Shown one piece after another: positions 61,041 through 64,000 of a stretch of 64,000 bases of DNA. The notes under the pieces were generated by a model, which saw only the letters and a program-made list of their open reading frames with translations, had not been told where the DNA came from and did no database searches. A program made the position numbers and the translations under genes. The number at the start of each line of letters is the position of its first letter. Position 1 is the stretch's first letter. The DNA comes from Ptiloglossa arizonensis (taxonomy: Eukaryota; Arthropoda; Insecta; Hymenoptera; Colletidae): NCBI RefSeq assembly GCF_051014685.1, contig NW_027479671.1:1-64000 (forward strand). The letters run 5' to 3'.

Positions 61041-64000
61041 CAATGGTATGTGTATTTTTCCCCTAGGCATTTGTAGTTATTGGTTTCGAGTATCAGACTT
61101 GCGAAAATTTTGATGATTTCTCAACCATTCCTTAACTTCAAACTCCCATATCTCGCGAACGGATTGACGAACTCGAGAAATTCCTGTTGCATGTGAAAGT
61201 AGAAAGTTGCCCGATTACAACGGTATGTGCATTTTTCCCCTAGGCCATTGTAGTTATTGGTTTCGAGTATCAGACTTGCGAAAATTTTGATGGTTTCTCA
61301 ACCATTCCTTAACTTCCAACTCCCATATCTCGCGAACGGATTGACGAACTCGAGAATTTCCTATTGCATCTGAAAGCAGAAACTCGCCCGATTACAAAGA
61401 TATGTGTGTTTTCCCCCTAGGCCTTTGTAGTTGTTGGTTTCGAGTATCAGACCAGCGAAAATTTTGATGGTTTCTCAAGCATTCCTTAACTTCAAACTTC
61501 CATATCTCGCGAACGGATTGACGAACTCGAGAATTTCCTATTGCAACTGTATGCAGAAACTCGCCCGATTACAACGGTATGTATATTTTTGCCCTAGGCA
61601 ATAGTAGTTGTTGGTTTCGAGTATCAGACCAGCGAAAATTTTGATGCTTTCTCAACCATTCCTTAACTTCCAACTCCCATATCTCGCGAACGGATTGACG
61701 AACTCGAGAAATTGCCGTTGCATCTGAAAGTAGAAATTCGCCCGATTACAAAGATATGTGTGTTTTCCCCCGTAGGCCCTTGTAGTTGTTGGTTTCGAGT
61801 ATCAGACCAGCGAAAATTTTGATGGTTTCTCAAGCATTCCTTAACTTCAAACTTCCATATCTCGCGAACGGATTGACGAACTCGAGAATTTCCTATTGCA
61901 ACTGAATGCAGAAACTCGCCCGATTACAACGGTATGTATATTTTTGCCCTAGGCAATAGTAGTTGTTGGTTTCGAGTATCAGACCAGCGAAAATTTTTAT
62001 GGTTTCTCAACCATTCCTTAACTTCCAACTCCCATATCTCGCGAACGGATTGACGAACTCGAGAAATTCCCGTTGCATCTGAAAGTAGAAATTCGCCCGA
62101 TTACAAAGATATGTGTGTTTTCCCCCTAGGCCTTTCTAGTTGTTTGTTTCGAGTATCAGACTTGCGAAAATTTTGATTGTTTCTCAACCATTTATTAACT
62201 TCAAACTTCCATATCTCGCGAACGGATTGACGAACTCGAGAAATTCCTGTTGCATCTGAAAGTAGAAACTCGCCCGATTACAACGGTATGTGTATTTTTC
62301 CCCTAGGCCATTGTAGTTATTGGATTCGAGTATCAGATTTGCGAAAATTTTGATGATTTCTCAACCATTCCTTAGCTTCAAACTCCCATATATCGCGAAC
62401 GGATTGACGAACTCGAGAAATTCCTGTCGCATGTGAAAGTAGAAAGTCGCCCGATTACAACGGTATGTGCATTTTTCCCCTAGGCCTTTGAAGTTATTGG
62501 TTTCGAGTATCAGACTTGCGAAAATTGTGATGGTTTCTCAACCATTCCTTAACTTCAAACACCCATATCTCGCGAACGGATTGACGAACTCGAGAAATTC
62601 CTGTTGCATGTGAAAGTAGAAAGTCGCCCGATTACAACGGTGTGTGTACTTTTCCCCTAGGCCATTCCAGTTGTTGGTTTCGAGTATCAGACCAGCGAAA
62701 ATTTTGATGGTTTCTCAACCATTCCTTAACTTCAAACTCCCATATCTCGCGAACGGATTGACGAACTCGGGAATTTCCTATTGCATCTGAAAGCAGAAAC
62801 TCGCCCGATTACAATGGTATGTGTATTTTTCCCCTAGGCATTTGTAGTTATTGGTTTCGAGTATCAGACTTGCGAAAATTGTGATGGTTTCTCAACCATT
62901 CCTTAACTTCAAACTCCCATATCTCGCGAACGGATTGACGAACTCGAGAAATTCCTGTTGCATGTGAAAGTAGAAAGTCGCCCGATTACAACGGTATGTG
63001 CATTTTTCCCCTAGGCCATTGTAGTTATTGGTGTCGAGTATCAGACTTGCGAAAATTTTGATGGTTTCTCAACCATTCCTTAACTTCCAACTCCCATATC
63101 TCGCGAACGGATTGACGAACTCGAGAATTTCCTATTGCATCCGAAAGCAGAAACTCGCCCGATTACAAAGATATGTATGTTTTCCCCCTAGGCCTTTGTA
63201 GTTGTTGCTTTCGAGTATCAGACTTGCGAAAATTTTGATGGTTTCTCAACCATTCCATAACTTCAAACTCCCATATCTCGCGAACGGATTGACGAACTCG
63301 AGAAATTCCTGTTGCATCTGAAAGTAGAAACTCGCCCGATTACAACGGTATGTGTATTTTTGCCCTAGGCCATTGTAGTTATTGGATTCGCGTATCGGAC
63401 TTGCGAAAATTTTGATGATTTCTCAACCATTCCTTAACTTCAAATTCCCATATCCCGCGAACGGATTGACGAACACGAGAAATTACTGTTGCATGTGAAA
63501 GTAGAAAGTCCCCCGATTACAATGGTCCGTGTACTTTTCCCCTAGGCCATTCCAGTTATTGGTTTCGAGTATCAGACCAGCGAAAATTTTGATGGTTTCT
63601 CAACCATTCCTTAACATCAAACTCCCATATCCCGCGAACGGATTGACGAACTCGAGAATTTCCTATTGCATCTGAAAGCAGAAACTCGCCCGATTACAAA
63701 GATATGTGTGTTTTTTCCCTAGGCCTGTGTAGTTGTTGGTTTCGAGTATCAGACTTGCGAAAATTTTGATGGTTTCTCAACCATTCCTTAAATTCAAACT
63801 CCCATATCTCGCGAACGGATTGACGAACTGGAGAAATTCCTGTTGCATCTGAAAGTAGAAACTCGCCCGATTACAACGGTATGTGTACTTTTGCCCTAGG
63901 CCATTGTAGTTATTGGATTCGCGTATCGGACTTGCGACAATTTTGATGATTTCTCAACCATTCCTTAACTTCAAATTCCCATATCCCGCGAACGGATTGA
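61041..64000 (+). repeat. Right-hand tail of the array
   Basis: About 17 monomers related to earlier blocks. 61381-61800 resembles 57661-58080 (with TTGCAACTGTATGCAG and CCCCCGTAGGC). 61800-62400 resembles 58790-59400. 62800-63800 resembles 49690-50660 and 46680-47480 (with GCATCCGAAAGCAG at 63137 and ATGGTCCGTG near 63524). The array runs off the window with no sign of an edge. No gene is visible. Confidence 0.8.

Larger units (their letters stand above)
1..64000 (+). repeat. Satellite DNA array, 177-bp monomer, about 361 copies
   Basis: The window is head-to-tail copies of a 177-bp monomer from the first base to the last. Landmarks recurring once per monomer, in order, are TCGCGAACGG, CTCGAG, GCATCTGAAAG, CGCCCGATTACAA, CCTAGG, TTATTGG or TTGTTGG, TATCAGAC, GCGAAAATTTTGATGG and CTCAACCATTCC. 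Spacing between equivalent landmarks is 177 bp or a multiple of it, give or take small indels. No inverted monomer, transposon or single-copy insertion was seen. Monomer size, purity and higher-order organisation fit a centromeric or pericentromeric satellite; that location is inferred, not shown. No stretch holds a credible gene: open frames of 60-117 codons recur with the repeat, have no recognisable domain and end at repeat-derived stops. Confidence 0.98.

Noticed and set aside
1..64000. CRISPR array
   Set aside because: The repeat unit is 177 bp with no distinct unique spacers between short identical repeats, and there are no cas-like genes.
1..64000. Ribosomal DNA spacer, telomere repeat or LTR element
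   Set aside because: No rRNA-like sequence, no short telomeric motif runs, and no LTR borders, primer-binding sites or polymerase-like frames were seen.
1..64000. Assignment to the cucumber-type 177-bp centromere satellite or another named plant satellite on the basis of length
   Set aside because: Equal length alone is weak evidence because many eukaryotic centromere satellites are 160-180 bp, and I cannot confirm sequence identity without a search.

Overview
The whole 64 kb is one uninterrupted, head-to-tail tandem array of a satellite DNA with a monomer of about 177 bp, roughly 361 monomers in all. Every stretch I read is a copy of the same monomer in the same orientation. I found no gene, RNA gene, transposon, CRISPR array or other single-copy sequence, and no inverted segment. 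The sequence is eukaryotic. A nucleosome-sized monomer, a long pure array and higher-order repeats are typical of centromeric or pericentromeric heterochromatin in plants and animals. I do not recognise the monomer as a named family and cannot place the species. Monomer GC is about 42% (74 of 177 bases in a counted example) and CpG is not depleted.

Layout, with approximate borders because similar monomers flank every junction. (1) 1-5.1 kb: variable monomers containing one 8-monomer block present twice (1-1406 and 2822-4237). (2) 5.1-35.5 kb: a higher-order repeat (HOR) domain. The basic HOR period is 4,242 bp (24 monomers), and units begin at a diagnostic monomer at 5104, 10231, 18541, 22772 and 29133. 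Unit lengths differ by whole monomers. Almost all of 10.2-35.5 kb is built from a few segments, here called L, M and V, copied at offsets such as 4,242, 9,710 and 18,902 bp. (3) 35.5-49.0 kb: a second domain with 8-monomer (1,416 bp) and 17-monomer (3,009 bp) tandem duplications, and an older copy at an offset of 10,443 bp. (4) 49.03-60.01 kb: two tandem copies of a 5,490 bp, 31-monomer unit, with no length difference detected and only a handful of base differences. (5) 60.0-64.0 kb: short 1-3-monomer duplications, then monomers related to 46.7-50.7 kb and 57.6-59.4 kb.

Nothing here encodes a protein system. The biology lies in array evolution: repeated in-phase unequal exchange or conversion. 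Two sequence elements could be functional. One is a 6-bp hairpin dyad with a TCTC loop in every monomer, with three separate variant pairs that keep the stem paired. The other is a minus-strand site that is one base from the mammalian CENP-B box consensus in the common monomer and matches it fully once, at 60790-60806. Open frames of 60-117 codons do occur, but only because 177 is divisible by three; they are repeat artefacts and are not annotated as genes.

Two stretches (1-1860 and 18.29-21.37 kb) are peppered with single-base indels absent from their near-identical paralogues. They look more like residual sequencing or assembly errors than biology.
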